This document shows, in pieces, positions 35,280-46,652 of a stretch of 64,000 nt of DNA. Numbering within the stretch: the first letter of the stretch is position 1; each line of letters opens with the position of its first letter. The stretch comes from CAJBNH01 sp964447285 (GTDB lineage: Bacteria > Myxococcota_A > UBA9042). Under the pieces are notes generated by a model. The model was given only the letters and a program-made list of their open reading frames with translations. It ran no database searches and was not told the DNA's origin. The DNA lies in the NCBI GenBank assembly GCA_964447285.1, contig CAYURO010000021.1:1-64000 (forward strand). The letters run 5' to 3'. The position numbers were made by a program, and so were the translations under genes.

Positions 35280-38156
35280 ATGCGTCGCACTGCTTGGTTC
35301 CTGACCGCGCTAATCGTGCTCGGTGGAGTTTCCGCCTGCGGCGACCTGACCGTGGCTCCGAACGTACCCCCACCGGACACGGGGGACGCGAACCTTTCGG
35401 ACGCGGATACCGATGCGGTGGTGACCGACGCTTTGCCGGGCGACTCGACGGCTACCTCATGCCAGTTCGACCTCGACTGCTCGTCGATGAAGGGCAAGAC
35501 GCCGTGCAAGCTGCCGTCGTGCGACAAGGGCACCTGCGTGCTGAAGTTGCGGCTGGCGGGCGAGGTCTGCGTGGACCCCGGTGAAGTCGTGGGAGAGTGT
35601 CGTGAGTCGACCTGCAGCGCCGCCGGTCAGTGCGTGGTCGGCAATCGACCCGAGGCCACCCCATGCGGAGTCGGCGCGTGCGGCAAGAAGTGTCAGGGCG
35701 GCGAGTGCGTGCCCGCCACCGCCGCGGATTACGACGACGGCAACCCTTGCACCTACGACTACTGCGACCAGGGAAAGCAGGTCGTCCACGCGCCCATCAC
35801 CGACGCGTCCACCGCGTGCGACGACAGCGATGCGTGCACGAAGTCCGACGCGTGCCTCGCCGGCAAGTGCACGGGTCAGCAGGTGATCTGCAACGACGGC
35901 GTGTCGTGCACGGCCGACAGCTGCGTCAAGGCCAGTGGGTGTGTCTACACGCCGCAGGCCAGTGCTTGCAGCGACGGCAACCCGTGCACCAAGGACGCGT
36001 GCGACCCCAAGCTGGGCTGCATCGTCGCAGGCAACGAGATGGCCAAACAGTGCGACGACAACAATGTTTGTACGATCAATGACTTGTGTAAAGACGGCAC
36101 CTGTTCGGGCCAGCCCGATGTCGCCAAGCCCGAGTGCGGTTGCACGACCGTCGCCGACTGCCCGCCGCCCGCCGACCTGTGCGCCGGCGAGTACGTCTGC
36201 AACAAGGTCTGCATGTTCAAGCCCGGCACCGCCGTCGTGTGCGACAAGTCGGCCGACACCATGTGCGCCAAGAGCACCTGCGACAAGTTGACCGGCAAGT
36301 GCGTGATGGCCCCCATCCAAGAGGGGGTCGCCTGCGACGACAACGACGCCTGCACGGCGGAAACTGTTTGCGTCAAGGGAACTTGCGCTTCCGAGAAGAT
36401 CGTGGCCTGCGACGACGGCAACACCTGCACGGTCGACGCCTGCGACCCGCAGCAGGGTTGCGTCTCGACCCCCACGACGGCGAGCTGCAACGACGGCGAC
36501 AGTTGCACCACCGGCGACAACTGCGCCACCGGCGTATGCCAAGGCAGCAAGAAGCCTTGCGATGACGGCGTCAGCTGCACGTTCGACGAATGCAACCCCA
36601 ACACCGGGTCGTGCAAGTTCACGCCCGACGCCACGCTGTGCGCCGACGGCAACCCCTGCACGCTGGACCAGTGTCTGGTCTCTGCCAAGGGCTGCGCGTA
36701 CTTGGCCGACGACTCCGCGAAGTGCGATGACGGCAACGCCTGCACGAAGGACGCGTGTCAGGGCGGCAAGTGCGTCGGCAAGAGCATCTGCGACTGCCAG
36801 GCGGACACGGACTGCAACGACAACAACCCTTGCACGGCGGACACTTGCGATGGCGGGTCCTGTATCAGTTCGGTGGCGGGGGCAGACGGCAAGGCGTGTT
36901 CGCCCGTAGACAAGTGCCAGATCGCAGGCTCAGGTGTCTGCCAGGGCGGCAGTTGCAGCGGTGGCAAGCCGTTGGATTGCAGCGGCGCGGGCGACGCGTG
37001 CAACGAGGCGATCTGCAACCCGCAGACGGGCACATGCGAGACCATCGGCAAGGCAGACGGCACCGAGTGCAGCGACGGCAGCGGCTGCACGGTCAAGGAT
37101 GCGTGCCAGGGCGGCAAGTGCATCCCCGGCATGGGCGTGGCTTGCGAAGACTATGCCCCGTGCGTCGGCGGCACGTGCAAGTCGACGGGCGCGACCACGT
37201 ACGAGTGCGCCAAGGCGCCGAAGCCGCCGCAGACACCGTGCGACGACGGCAACAATTGCACGCAGAACGACAGTTGCGACGGCAAGGGCACATGCTCGCT
37301 GGGCGCCGCCACCTTGTGCCCGGGTGACCCCTGCTTCGACGGTGTCTGCGACCCGGTGCAGGGTTGCATCAAGCAGCAGAAGAAGCCCGGAAGCTCCTGC
37401 GACGACAGCCTATTCTGCACGACAGGGAACACGTGCGACGCCATGGGTCAGTGCGGCCTTCCCACGAAATGCGAGGCCATGAAGTGCCGCACCGCCTACT
37501 GCGACACCGGGATTCAGGCGTGCTTCTCGACGCCGATCGAGGAATGCTGCCTGGCGGACGGCGACTGCAACGACGGCAGACCGTGCACCAAGGACTACTG
37601 CATGATGGGTGCCTGCACCCACGCACCGATCAAGGGTTGCTGCAACCCGACCTTGTGGTCGGCGGAATTCGACGACGGCAGCCTGCACGGCATGAAGATC
37701 CAGAACAGCACGAGTCCGGCGAGGGGCTGGCAGTTGTGGGCAAAGTCGCCTCAATCGGTCTCTCCGCCCTCGGCGCTGTATTACGGGGATGCCAAGGCGG
37801 GCAACTACAACTGGGGCATCCATAGCGGCACGGTCGAGACGCCGGTCCTCGCGTTGCCCACGTCGAAGGGCATCGTGTTCTCGTTTCAGGCGTTGTTGGC
37901 CATCGAAGAGAACCCCTCGTATGACCAACTGTTCTTGTACGTGGTCAATCCGGCCACGGGAGGCAAGGACCAAGTCTGGGGAAAGTCGTCGACGACCCCG
38001 AACAGCAAGTGGTTTCCGGTCGAAATTGACCTTTCGGCGTACGCAGGCCAGACGGTCAAGCTCGTGTTCGATTTCAACACGGGCGACGCACAGGTCAACG
38101 AGACGCTCGGGATCTTCCTGGACAACCTGATGGTGACGGGGCCCTGCCTCTTCTAG
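35280..38156 (+). CDS. Cys-rich repeat lipoprotein with C-terminal jelly-roll-like domain
   Basis: A 958-residue lipoprotein with lipobox V17-S18-A19-C20, start ATG 35280 after GAGG. A short Asp-rich tether (about 28-58) leads into roughly 700 residues of Cys repeats, mostly C-D/N-D-G-N/D-x-C-T-x-D-x-C. The repeats resemble those of the lipoproteins at 1258 and 23167. The last 160 residues are different: no repeats, W-x-x-x-F-D-D-G at the start, then aromatic/Gly-rich strands, S-A-Y-A-G-Q-T-V-K-L-V-F-D-F-N-T-G-D and L-D-N-L-M-V-T. This looks like the choice-of-anchor or MAM-like beta-sandwich that binds carbohydrate or other ligands. It is followed after 31 bp by a flavoprotein gene. Confidence 0.8.
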   Translation: MRRTAWFLTALIVLGGVSACGDLTVAPNVPPPDTGDANLSDADTDAVVTDALPGDSTATSCQFDLDCSSMKGKTPCKLPSCDKGTCVLKLRLAGEVCVDPGEVVGECRESTCSAAGQCVVGNRPEATPCGVGACGKKCQGGECVPATAADYDDGNPCTYDYCDQGKQVVHAPITDASTACDDSDACTKSDACLAGKCTGQQVICNDGVSCTADSCVKASGCVYTPQASACSDGNPCTKDACDPKLGCIVAGNEMAKQCDDNNVCTINDLCKDGTCSGQPDVAKPECGCTTVADCPPPADLCAGEYVCNKVCMFKPGTAVVCDKSADTMCAKSTCDKLTGKCVMAPIQEGVACDDNDACTAETVCVKGTCASEKIVACDDGNTCTVDACDPQQGCVSTPTTASCNDGDSCTTGDNCATGVCQGSKKPCDDGVSCTFDECNPNTGSCKFTPDATLCADGNPCTLDQCLVSAKGCAYLADDSAKCDDGNACTKDACQGGKCVGKSICDCQADTDCNDNNPCTADTCDGGSCISSVAGADGKACSPVDKCQIAGSGVCQGGSCSGGKPLDCSGAGDACNEAICNPQTGTCETIGKADGTECSDGSGCTVKDACQGGKCIPGMGVACEDYAPCVGGTCKSTGATTYECAKAPKPPQTPCDDGNNCTQNDSCDGKGTCSLGAATLCPGDPCFDGVCDPVQGCIKQQKKPGSSCDDSLFCTTGNTCDAMGQCGLPTKCEAMKCRTAYCDTGIQACFSTPIEECCLADGDCNDGRPCTKDYCMMGACTHAPIKGCCNPTLWSAEFDDGSLHGMKIQNSTSPARGWQLWAKSPQSVSPPSALYYGDAKAGNYNWGIHSGTVETPVLALPTSKGIVFSFQALLAIEENPSYDQLFLYVVNPATGGKDQVWGKSSTTPNSKWFPVEIDLSAYAGQTVKLVFDFNTGDAQVNETLGIFLDNLMVTGPCLF

Positions 38157-38186
38157 GCGAGGCGCGTGCAGTGAGGGGGAGGGCGG

Positions 38187-38798
38187 ATGGCGCACCCGGA
38201 TGACTTTCGTTGGCCCCTGGGCGACCTGCTCGAGGGAGACCGTGCCGTCGCGCGTTCGTCGCAAGCGCTGGCCGGGCGTCGCGTGGCGCTGCTGATCACG
38301 GGTGGAATCGCAGCCTTCCGTACGCCGGCGCTGGTCCGCGAGCTGCGGCGTGCCGGTGCCGAAGTCCAGACGTATGCGACCCCTGCTGCGCTGCAGTTCG
38401 TCACGCGAGACGCTTTGGAGTGGGCGAGCACGCTGCCGCTGATCACCCAACTGGACGCCCATGCCCAGCACGTCGAGCACACGGCGGATGTCTATCTGGT
38501 GGCGCCAGCGACCTACTCGACGATCTCCAAGGCCGCGGTGGGCATCGCAGACAACGCCGTGACGACAACGCTGGCCAGCGCGCTGGGGATGCAGGAACAG
38601 GGGCGCTGCCGGGTTCTGTTCGCGCCCACCATGCATGGCAGCATGGTCAATCGCATTCTGCGCGAGCACTTGGCCAGACTTGCGGATCTCGGGTGCCGGG
38701 TGGTCTCGCCTCTGGGCCGCGACGGCAAGGCGCTGCTGCCCGACGACGCGACGCTGGTGGCCGAGGTGGTTGCTGCACTGTCACCCGCCGTCGTTTGA
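38187..38798 (+). CDS. CoaC-like flavoprotein (phosphopantothenoylcysteine decarboxylase family), stand-alone
   Basis: A 203-residue flavoprotein of the UbiX/CoaC/EpiD (HFCD) fold. Visible motifs are L-L-I-T-G-G-I-A-A-F-R near the start of the fold and A-D-V-Y-L-V-A-P-A-T-Y-S-T-I-S-K-A-A. The latter continues into G-I-A-D-N-A-V-T-T-T-L-A (FMN site) and A-P-T-M-H-G-S-M-V-N. The P-x-M-N substrate-clamp motif of CoaC is P-T-M-H here. It lacks the C-terminal CoaB synthetase domain found in bacterial CoaBC and has a 30-residue N-terminal extension. It could be a monofunctional decarboxylase in coenzyme A synthesis or act on another cysteine-containing substrate. A G-rich ribosome-binding site (GAGGGGGAGGG) precedes the ATG. 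Confidence 0.72.
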   Translation: MAHPDDFRWPLGDLLEGDRAVARSSQALAGRRVALLITGGIAAFRTPALVRELRRAGAEVQTYATPAALQFVTRDALEWASTLPLITQLDAHAQHVEHTADVYLVAPATYSTISKAAVGIADNAVTTTLASALGMQEQGRCRVLFAPTMHGSMVNRILREHLARLADLGCRVVSPLGRDGKALLPDDATLVAEVVAALSPAVV

Positions 38799-38835
38799 CC
38801 CCGCCAAGTCCCCGACTCCTTCCTGAGGACCCTGT

Positions 38836-39603
38836 ATGGCCACGCTCGCTTCCGTCGGTTCCGGCGTCATCGCCACCGACTCGCCCACCGAGTCCATTCG
38901 CTTTGACCGCCGTGTTCGCCGCTACGTGTGGACCGGCGACGACCCGCAGCCGCTGGTGGACGCCATCGCGGCAGACGACCCGGATCTGGCCATCGTGCGC
39001 ATCCCGACCCATCGGGCTGAGGTGCTGCATCGTCTTCAGGCCGTAGCGGACGAGGTCATTCTGGGGGATTGTCTGGTCGTGTACGGCCGCGACAACCTGC
39101 GCATGGGTCCGCCGACTGCACCTGCCAACCCCGCGTTCCAAGCGAGGCTGGCGACCGCCGCCGACCTCGACCCGCTCGATGCGTTGGTGGCGACCAGCTT
39201 TGCCGGATACCGCAACCACTATGAGACGAATCCGCGGCTGGGCGCTTCCTTCGACATCGTCTCGGGCTATCGGGAGTGGACGCGCAATCACGTCGGCACG
39301 GGCGAGCGACGGTGCTATCTGGCGGAAGTTGGGGGCGTCCCGCGCGGCTTCATGACGGTGCGCGTCTCGCCGGGCGAGTCTGAGATCGTACTCAACGGCG
39401 TCGATCCGGCCTTTCAGGGGCAGGGCGTGTATCGGGACCTGTTGCGTGCGGTGCTGGCGAAGCTGGTGGCAGAGGGCTCGCCGCGCACGGTGGTGTCCAC
39501 GCAGCTGGACAACCGGCCGGTCCAGCGTGTTTGGGTGCGTGAGGGCTTCTATCTGGGCGACTCGCAGTACACGCTGCACCTCAATCGGCACGTGCAGCGC
39601 TGA
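38836..39603 (+). CDS. GNAT acetyltransferase, WecD-like
   Basis: A 255-residue protein. The N-terminal ~95 residues form a small domain (I-A-T-D-S-P-T-E-S ... I-V-R-I-P-T-H) like that preceding the GNAT fold in WecD/RffC. The C-terminal GNAT domain has the acetyl-CoA loop as F-Q-G-Q-G-V-Y-R-D-L-L, then T-Q-L-D-N-R-P-V-Q-R-V-W-V-R-E-G-F-Y. WecD transfers acetyl from acetyl-CoA to the 4-amino group of dTDP-4-amino-4,6-dideoxygalactose. The gene converges with a wecE homologue 21 bp away, which supports that role. The start is preceded by GAGGA. Confidence 0.75.
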   Translation: MATLASVGSGVIATDSPTESIRFDRRVRRYVWTGDDPQPLVDAIAADDPDLAIVRIPTHRAEVLHRLQAVADEVILGDCLVVYGRDNLRMGPPTAPANPAFQARLATAADLDPLDALVATSFAGYRNHYETNPRLGASFDIVSGYREWTRNHVGTGERRCYLAEVGGVPRGFMTVRVSPGESEIVLNGVDPAFQGQGVYRDLLRAVLAKLVAEGSPRTVVSTQLDNRPVQRVWVREGFYLGDSQYTLHLNRHVQR

Positions 39604-39624
39604 CCGTTGGACCCGGACCGCGAA

Positions 39625-40761
39625 TCAGGCCCGGCCGAAGTATCCCCGCACCTCTCGAATGACCGTCTCCACATCCGCATCGGTCAGGTTGTCGTGCAGC
39701 GGCAGCCGCAGCAGGCGTTCGGCGGCATCGACGGTCACGGGCAGGTCCTCGGCCCGATAGCCCATCTTGCGGCCCATCTTCGACCCGTGCAGCGGCACGT
39801 AGTGGATGGTCGCCTGCACGCCGCGCGCTGAGAGGTGCTCGCGCAAGCGGTCGGCCTCGGCGCCGGTTGCTGTGTGGAACCAGAAGGCGTGGAAGTTGCT
39901 GACGCAGCCCTCGGGGATGTGGCACAGGCGCAACGTACCGTCGCGTCCCAGGTCTTGCAGCCCGGCCTCGTACTGGCACCAGATCTCGGCGCGGCGGCGG
40001 GTGTTGCCTTCGATGGCCTCGAGCTGCGCCATCAGGAAAGCCGCTTGCAGCTCGCTGGGATAGAAGCTCGATCCGGGTTCGACCCACGAGTACTTGTCGA
40101 CCAGGCCCTTGAACATCTTCGACCGGTCGGTGCCGCGCTCCCACATGTCCTCGGCGCGGTCGAACAGGCTCGCGTCGTTGACGAACAGCACGCCGCCCAG
40201 GCCGCAATGCACGTTCTTGGTCTCGTGGAAGCTGACGGCCGCCAGCGGCGCGATGCCGCCCAGCCACTTGTCGTCGCGCTTGGCGTCCAGGCCCTGTGCC
40301 GCATCCTCGACGACGTGCAAGCCCCGCTTGGCGGCCAGCGCCATCACGGCCGTCATGTCGGCGCCCACGCCGGCGTAGTGCACGGGTACGATCACCTTGG
40401 TATTTCCGGTGATGCGCTGCTCCACATCGGCGACGTCGAGGGTCATCGTCGCCGGGTCGACTTCGCAAAACACCAGCTTGGCGCCGGTGCGCAGAAAGGC
40501 CGTCGCCGTGCTGACAAAGGTGTACGAGGGCAGGATCACCTCGTCGCCCGGCCCCAGATCCAACAGCATCGCTGCAAGCTCGAGGCCGCCCGTGCAACTG
40601 TGGGTCAAAAGGGCGTGGGGGACGCCGTAACGCCCCTCGAACCATTTCTGCGTGCGCTTGGTGAAGGGGCCGTTTCCGGCGAATTGCTTCGAAGCGATCA
40701 CCTGTTGCAGGTAGTCGATCTCGCGCCCGGTGACGAAGGGTTCGTTGAAACGGATGGTCAT
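39625..40761 (-). CDS. wecE: dTDP-4-amino-4,6-dideoxyhexose transaminase (WecE/RffA family)
   Basis: A 378-residue PLP enzyme, about the length of E. coli WecE. The start (I-R-F-N-E-P-F-V-T-G-R-E), T-H-S-C-T-G-G-L-E-L-A-A-M-L, and D-E-V-I-L-P-S-Y-T-F-V-S-T-A-T-A-F match the family well. V-E-D-A-A-Q-G and S-F-H-E-T-K-N (PLP Lys) complete the active site. Predicted reaction: glutamate-dependent amination of dTDP-4-keto-6-deoxyglucose at C4 to give dTDP-4-amino-4,6-dideoxygalactose. It is the last gene of the minus-strand unit rmlA-GT2-rmlB-wecE, 16 bp after rmlB. Confidence 0.9.
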   Translation of the reverse strand: MTIRFNEPFVTGREIDYLQQVIASKQFAGNGPFTKRTQKWFEGRYGVPHALLTHSCTGGLELAAMLLDLGPGDEVILPSYTFVSTATAFLRTGAKLVFCEVDPATMTLDVADVEQRITGNTKVIVPVHYAGVGADMTAVMALAAKRGLHVVEDAAQGLDAKRDDKWLGGIAPLAAVSFHETKNVHCGLGGVLFVNDASLFDRAEDMWERGTDRSKMFKGLVDKYSWVEPGSSFYPSELQAAFLMAQLEAIEGNTRRRAEIWCQYEAGLQDLGRDGTLRLCHIPEGCVSNFHAFWFHTATGAEADRLREHLSARGVQATIHYVPLHGSKMGRKMGYRAEDLPVTVDAAERLLRLPLHDNLTDADVETVIREVRGYFGRA

Positions 40762-40777
40762 GGCAAGGTTCCTGAGC

Positions 40778-41818
40778 CTAGGCGGGCTTGGCGTTCGAGC
40801 GGCCGGTGTACCACTGGTCGTAGAAGCTGCGGTACTCCTGACTCAAAACTTGGCGGCACCACTCGGGGTTGGCCAAATACCACTGGATGGTGTCGGCAAG
40901 ACCTTGAGCAAATCCGACCCGCGGTTCCCAGCCCAGCTCGCGGCGAACCTTGGTGATGTCCATCGCATAGCGCCAGTCGTGTCCGGGCCGGTCCTGCACA
41001 AAGCGGATCAGGTCGCGGTGGCCGCACACCAGCTCGGCAATCTGCTGCACGATCTGCAGGTTGTCGCGCTCGGACTCGCCGCCGAAGTTGTAGACCTCGC
41101 CCGCCTTGCCTTGTTCCAGCGCCGTCAGCACGCCGCGGCAATGGTCCTCGACGTGGATCCAGTCGCGCACGTTCTTCCCGTTGCCGTACACGGGCATCGG
41201 CTTGCCGTCCTTGGCGTGCAGGATCATCAGCGGGATCAGCTTCTCGGGGAACTGGAACGGCCCGTAGTTGTTCGAGCATCGCGTCGTCACGACGTCGAGA
41301 CCGAAGGTGTGGTGATAGGCGCGCACCATCAGGTCGGCCGACGCCTTGCTGGCGGAGTACGGGCTGTTGGCGGCGATCGGCGTGTCTTCGGTAAAGGCGC
41401 CCTCGTCGCCCAGCGACCCGTAGACCTCGTCGGTCGAGACCTGCACGTACCGCATCTGCTTGTGCTTGCGCGCGTACTCGAGCAGACGGAACGTGCCGAT
41501 AATGTTGGTGTTGAGAAACGCTTCGGGGCCCAGGATGCTGCGGTCGACGTGCGACTCGGCGGCGAAGTGGACCAGCGCGTCGGGCGGGGTGGGCAGGGTC
41601 GCCAGCGCAGCGTCCAGAGCGGCGGCGTCGGTGATGTCCACGCGAATGAACGAATAGCGCGGGTCGTCGGCGACTGAGGCCAAGTTCGCAAGGTTGCCCG
41701 CATACGTCAGGGCGTCGAGGTTGACGATTCGCCAGTCCGGCCGCTCGCGCAGCAGAAGGTGAACGAAATTTGAACCGATGAATCCGCAACCGCCTGTGAT
41801 AACTAGGGTCTTTGGCAT
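40778..41818 (-). CDS. rmlB: dTDP-glucose 4,6-dehydratase
   Basis: A 346-residue extended SDR enzyme. The NAD site is G-G-C-G-F-I-G-S-N, the catalytic region S-T-D-E-V-Y-G-S-L-G and Y-S-A-S-K, with the R-C-S-N-N-Y-G-P-F-Q-F-P-E-K-L-I-P substrate loop. The length and motifs are those of RmlB/RffG. Reaction: dTDP-glucose to dTDP-4-keto-6-deoxyglucose. ATG 41818 is used; the upstream 12 codons are less likely. No rmlC or rmlD is present in the window, so the 4-keto sugar probably flows to the WecE homologue rather than to rhamnose, at least from this locus. Confidence 0.94.
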   Translation of the reverse strand: MPKTLVITGGCGFIGSNFVHLLLRERPDWRIVNLDALTYAGNLANLASVADDPRYSFIRVDITDAAALDAALATLPTPPDALVHFAAESHVDRSILGPEAFLNTNIIGTFRLLEYARKHKQMRYVQVSTDEVYGSLGDEGAFTEDTPIAANSPYSASKASADLMVRAYHHTFGLDVVTTRCSNNYGPFQFPEKLIPLMILHAKDGKPMPVYGNGKNVRDWIHVEDHCRGVLTALEQGKAGEVYNFGGESERDNLQIVQQIAELVCGHRDLIRFVQDRPGHDWRYAMDITKVRRELGWEPRVGFAQGLADTIQWYLANPEWCRQVLSQEYRSFYDQWYTGRSNAKPA

Positions 41819-41879
41819 GGATGCTCCAGAACGGCCAGCGCGGTGCTCGGGCAACCCGCACGCGGCAAGGACAAGGGGG

Positions 41880-42887
41880 TCAGGACTGCGGGGCAGTCTC
41901 AGCGGGCAGCGTGGGTGTGCGCTCGGTGATGTCGGCGGACACGGGTTCAGGCTCGGTCAACCGGCCACCCACCCGCGCGGCCACCGTGTACTGCGGGCGT
42001 CGCAGCCCCGAAGAGTACAGCCGTCCCAGGTACTCGCCGATGAGACCCAGCGCCAGCAGCTGCACGCCACCCAGCCCCGACACCGTCAGAGCCAGAAACG
42101 CGAACCCGGGTACCGTAGACCCGCGCAACAGCCAATTCGCCAGCGCGTACAAGCTGATGCCGAACGATGCAAGGACGGCCACCACGCCCAAATAGGATGC
42201 GAGCCGCAGCGGCGCGGTCGAGAAGCCAAACGCAAGATTGCCAAGATAGCCCAGCAGTTTCGCCAGCGTGTATCCGGACTTGCCGCCCTTGCGCGCGGCG
42301 TGGGCGCTGATGACGGTACGGACGGGCAGGGCGCTCCACGACAGCAAGACGTCCATCGCGACGTGGCGCTCGTGGTAGTCGGCGTATGCGTCGCGTGACT
42401 GTGCGGGAAAGGCACGGAATGCACTTAGGTTCTGAGCGTTCTCGAAGTTCAGGTACTTGGCAAGGAACCACTTGATCGTGCGCGACGACGCGTTGCGAAA
42501 CAGGCCGTGGTGCAGCTGCGGCGAAATTCCGTAGACGATGGCCTCGTGCTGCAACGACTCTGCGACCAACGCGGGGACGTCGCGGGGGTCGTGTTGCAGG
42601 TCCTCGTCCATCGTGACGACGGTGCGGCCCCTGGCCTCACGGATCCCCAGCAATGTCGCGGGGTGCTGCCCGTAGTTGCGCCGCAGCAGGATGCCGCGGA
42701 CCTGCGGCCAGCGCGCCGACAGCCGCTGCACGACGGCCCAGCTGTCGTCGACGGGTCGATCGCAGACAAACAGGATCTCGTGGGTCCAGCCGCGCGGACC
42801 CAGTGCCGCACGCAGACCGTCCGCCAACGCCTCGATGGTGGTGGCGCCGCCGTAGACCGGGATGACGACGGTAACGTCCAGCGTCAT
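41880..42887 (-). CDS. Family 2 glycosyltransferase with C-terminal membrane anchor
   Basis: A 335-residue GT2 enzyme of the polyprenyl-phosphate glycosyltransferase type (GtrB/ArnC/dolichol-phosphate mannose synthase). V-V-I-P-V-Y-G-G is the start of the GT-A fold; D94-E-D96 with L-Q-H-D-P is the metal-binding motif. Two hydrophobic segments (about 225-250 and 265-290) anchor it in the inner membrane. The C-terminal 35 residues are Pro/Thr-rich. It sits between rmlA (10 bp gap) and rmlB (61 bp gap). It may load the dideoxyhexose made by the operon onto undecaprenyl phosphate; the sugar specificity is an inference from context. Confidence 0.82.
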   Translation of the reverse strand: MTLDVTVVIPVYGGATTIEALADGLRAALGPRGWTHEILFVCDRPVDDSWAVVQRLSARWPQVRGILLRRNYGQHPATLLGIREARGRTVVTMDEDLQHDPRDVPALVAESLQHEAIVYGISPQLHHGLFRNASSRTIKWFLAKYLNFENAQNLSAFRAFPAQSRDAYADYHERHVAMDVLLSWSALPVRTVISAHAARKGGKSGYTLAKLLGYLGNLAFGFSTAPLRLASYLGVVAVLASFGISLYALANWLLRGSTVPGFAFLALTVSGLGGVQLLALGLIGEYLGRLYSSGLRRPQYTVAARVGGRLTEPEPVSADITERTPTLPAETAPQS

Positions 42888-42897
42888 GCGATCCCCA

Positions 42898-43785
42898 TCA
42901 GCCCTGACCGGCTTCGGCGAGGATGCGCTCGAGATACGAGCGGTAGTCGTTGCCCACCGGCAGGTCCTTCAGGCAGGCGCGCACGCCGTCGGCCGTCAGC
43001 CAACCCATGCGGTAGGCGGCCTCTTCGGGCGAGCCGACCAGCAGCCCCTGCCGCGTCTCGACGCTGTGCACGAAGTTCGAGGCCTCGAGCAGGCTTTGCG
43101 GCGTCCCTGTGTCCAACCACGCGATGCCGCGGCCCATGGGCATGGCGCGCAGCTTGCCTTCCCTGAGGTACAGGCGGTTCAAGTCGGTGATCTCGTACTC
43201 GCCGCGACCGGAAGGGGCCAGCTGGTGGGCCTTCTTGGCCGCGCCGGGACCGTACAGGTAAAGGCCAGGCACCGCCCAGTCGGACTTGGGCGCCTTGGGC
43301 TTTTCTTCAATCGACAGCACCTGATACGACGCGTCGAACTCGACCACGCCGAACTCGCTGGGGTTGCGGACGCGATAGGCGAACACGGTCGCGCCGTCGC
43401 CCAGCTCCACGACGGCAGTGCGCAGGAAGTCGAGGCGGCCGTAGATCAGGTTGTCGCCGAGCATCAGGAACACCGGGTTCTCCCCGATGAAGTCCTCGCC
43501 GATGACGAGTGCTTGGGCGATTCCGCGGGGCTCGGGCTGCACCTGGTACGACAGGCGGATGCCCCACTGGCTACCGTCGCCCAGCAGGTCCTGGAAGCGC
43601 GGCGTGTCCTCTGGCGACGAGATGATCAGCACGTCGCGCACGCCCGCCAGCAGCATGGTCGTCAGCGGGTAGTACACCATCGGCTTGTCGTAGATCGGTT
43701 GCAGCTGCTTGGAGGCGACCCGTGTCATCGGGTAGAGCCGCGTGCCCTTGCCGCCGGCCAGCAGGATGCCTTTCAGTTCAGCCAT
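42898..43785 (-). CDS. rmlA: Glucose-1-phosphate thymidylyltransferase
   Basis: A 295-residue nucleotidyltransferase. The signature G-I-L-L-A-G-G-K-G-T-R-L-Y-P-M-T is at the N-terminus, followed by S-K-Q-L-Q-P-I-Y-D-K-P-M-V-Y-Y-P-L, L-G-D-N and W-L-D-T-G-T. The length matches RmlA/RffH. Reaction: dTTP plus glucose-1-phosphate to dTDP-glucose. ATG 43785 is chosen; the frame is open a further 67 codons but those are non-conserved and overlap the promoter and the end of clpA. First gene of the sugar operon. Confidence 0.94.
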   Translation of the reverse strand: MAELKGILLAGGKGTRLYPMTRVASKQLQPIYDKPMVYYPLTTMLLAGVRDVLIISSPEDTPRFQDLLGDGSQWGIRLSYQVQPEPRGIAQALVIGEDFIGENPVFLMLGDNLIYGRLDFLRTAVVELGDGATVFAYRVRNPSEFGVVEFDASYQVLSIEEKPKAPKSDWAVPGLYLYGPGAAKKAHQLAPSGRGEYEITDLNRLYLREGKLRAMPMGRGIAWLDTGTPQSLLEASNFVHSVETRQGLLVGSPEEAAYRMGWLTADGVRACLKDLPVGNDYRSYLERILAEAGQG

Positions 43786-43826
43786 GGGGTCCTGCGTGCG
43801 CGCTTGGGGGCGCAAGAAAGAGGGGT

Positions 43827-43855
43827 AGGGTATGCGGTTGGGGCGGGCGAGACAA
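43827..43855 (-). promoter_or_regulatory. Candidate promoter of the rmlA operon
   Basis: On the minus strand TTGTCT (plus 43850-43855) and TACCCT (43827-43832) are 17 bp apart, about 42 bp upstream of the rmlA ATG and just after the clpA stop. Confidence 0.45.
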
Positions 43856-43894
43856 GGGAGTTGGGGTGGGACGGGCAGCGGCCGCCGTAGACCC

Positions 43895-46288
<2,394 letters not shown>

Positions 46289-46331
46289 GGGGGCCTGTCC
46301 GCGAGCCAATTCGAGCTCGTTCTGCCGCGCC

Positions 46332-46652
46332 TCACGCTGGTTCTGCCGTCAGTTTGAGCGGCGCCCCGTGCGTGCGGGCATAGTCTGTCACCTGTGCAAC
46401 CTTGGATTCTGCAACGTCCTTGCTGTACGTCCCCGCAACACCTTGACCCTTGTGATGCACCGTCAGCATCACATGGCGCGCTTCCGTTTCGGTTTTGTGG
46501 AAGAACTGCGTCAGCACGTCCACCACCAGCTCTTGGGTCGTGTAGTCGTCGTTGTGCAGCAGCACGTTGTACAGGGCGGGGCGCTTGACCGCCTGGCGTG
46601 TAGCCAGAAGGACGCCGTCCTGTTCGCGCTGCTGGTCTTGAGGATTGGCCAT
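46332..46652 (-). CDS. clpS: ClpS adaptor protein
   Basis: A 106-residue adaptor for N-degron recognition. The core Y-N-V-L-L-H-N-D-D-Y-T-T-Q-E-L-V-V is the ClpS signature including the Asn-Asp-Asp-Tyr substrate loop, followed by H-V-M-L-T-V-H-H-K-G-Q-G-V. ATG 46652 is used; the longer frame to 46814 covers the promoter. It is immediately upstream of clpA, as in most proteobacteria. Confidence 0.93.
   Translation of the reverse strand: MANPQDQQREQDGVLLATRQAVKRPALYNVLLHNDDYTTQELVVDVLTQFFHKTETEARHVMLTVHHKGQGVAGTYSKDVAESKVAQVTDYARTHGAPLKLTAEPA

Noticed and set aside
35280..38156. DNA-level repeats of the Cys-rich genes as CRISPR or tandem satellite
   Set aside because: The repetition is at protein level in a continuous reading frame; the DNA units diverge and have no constant repeat/spacer layout.
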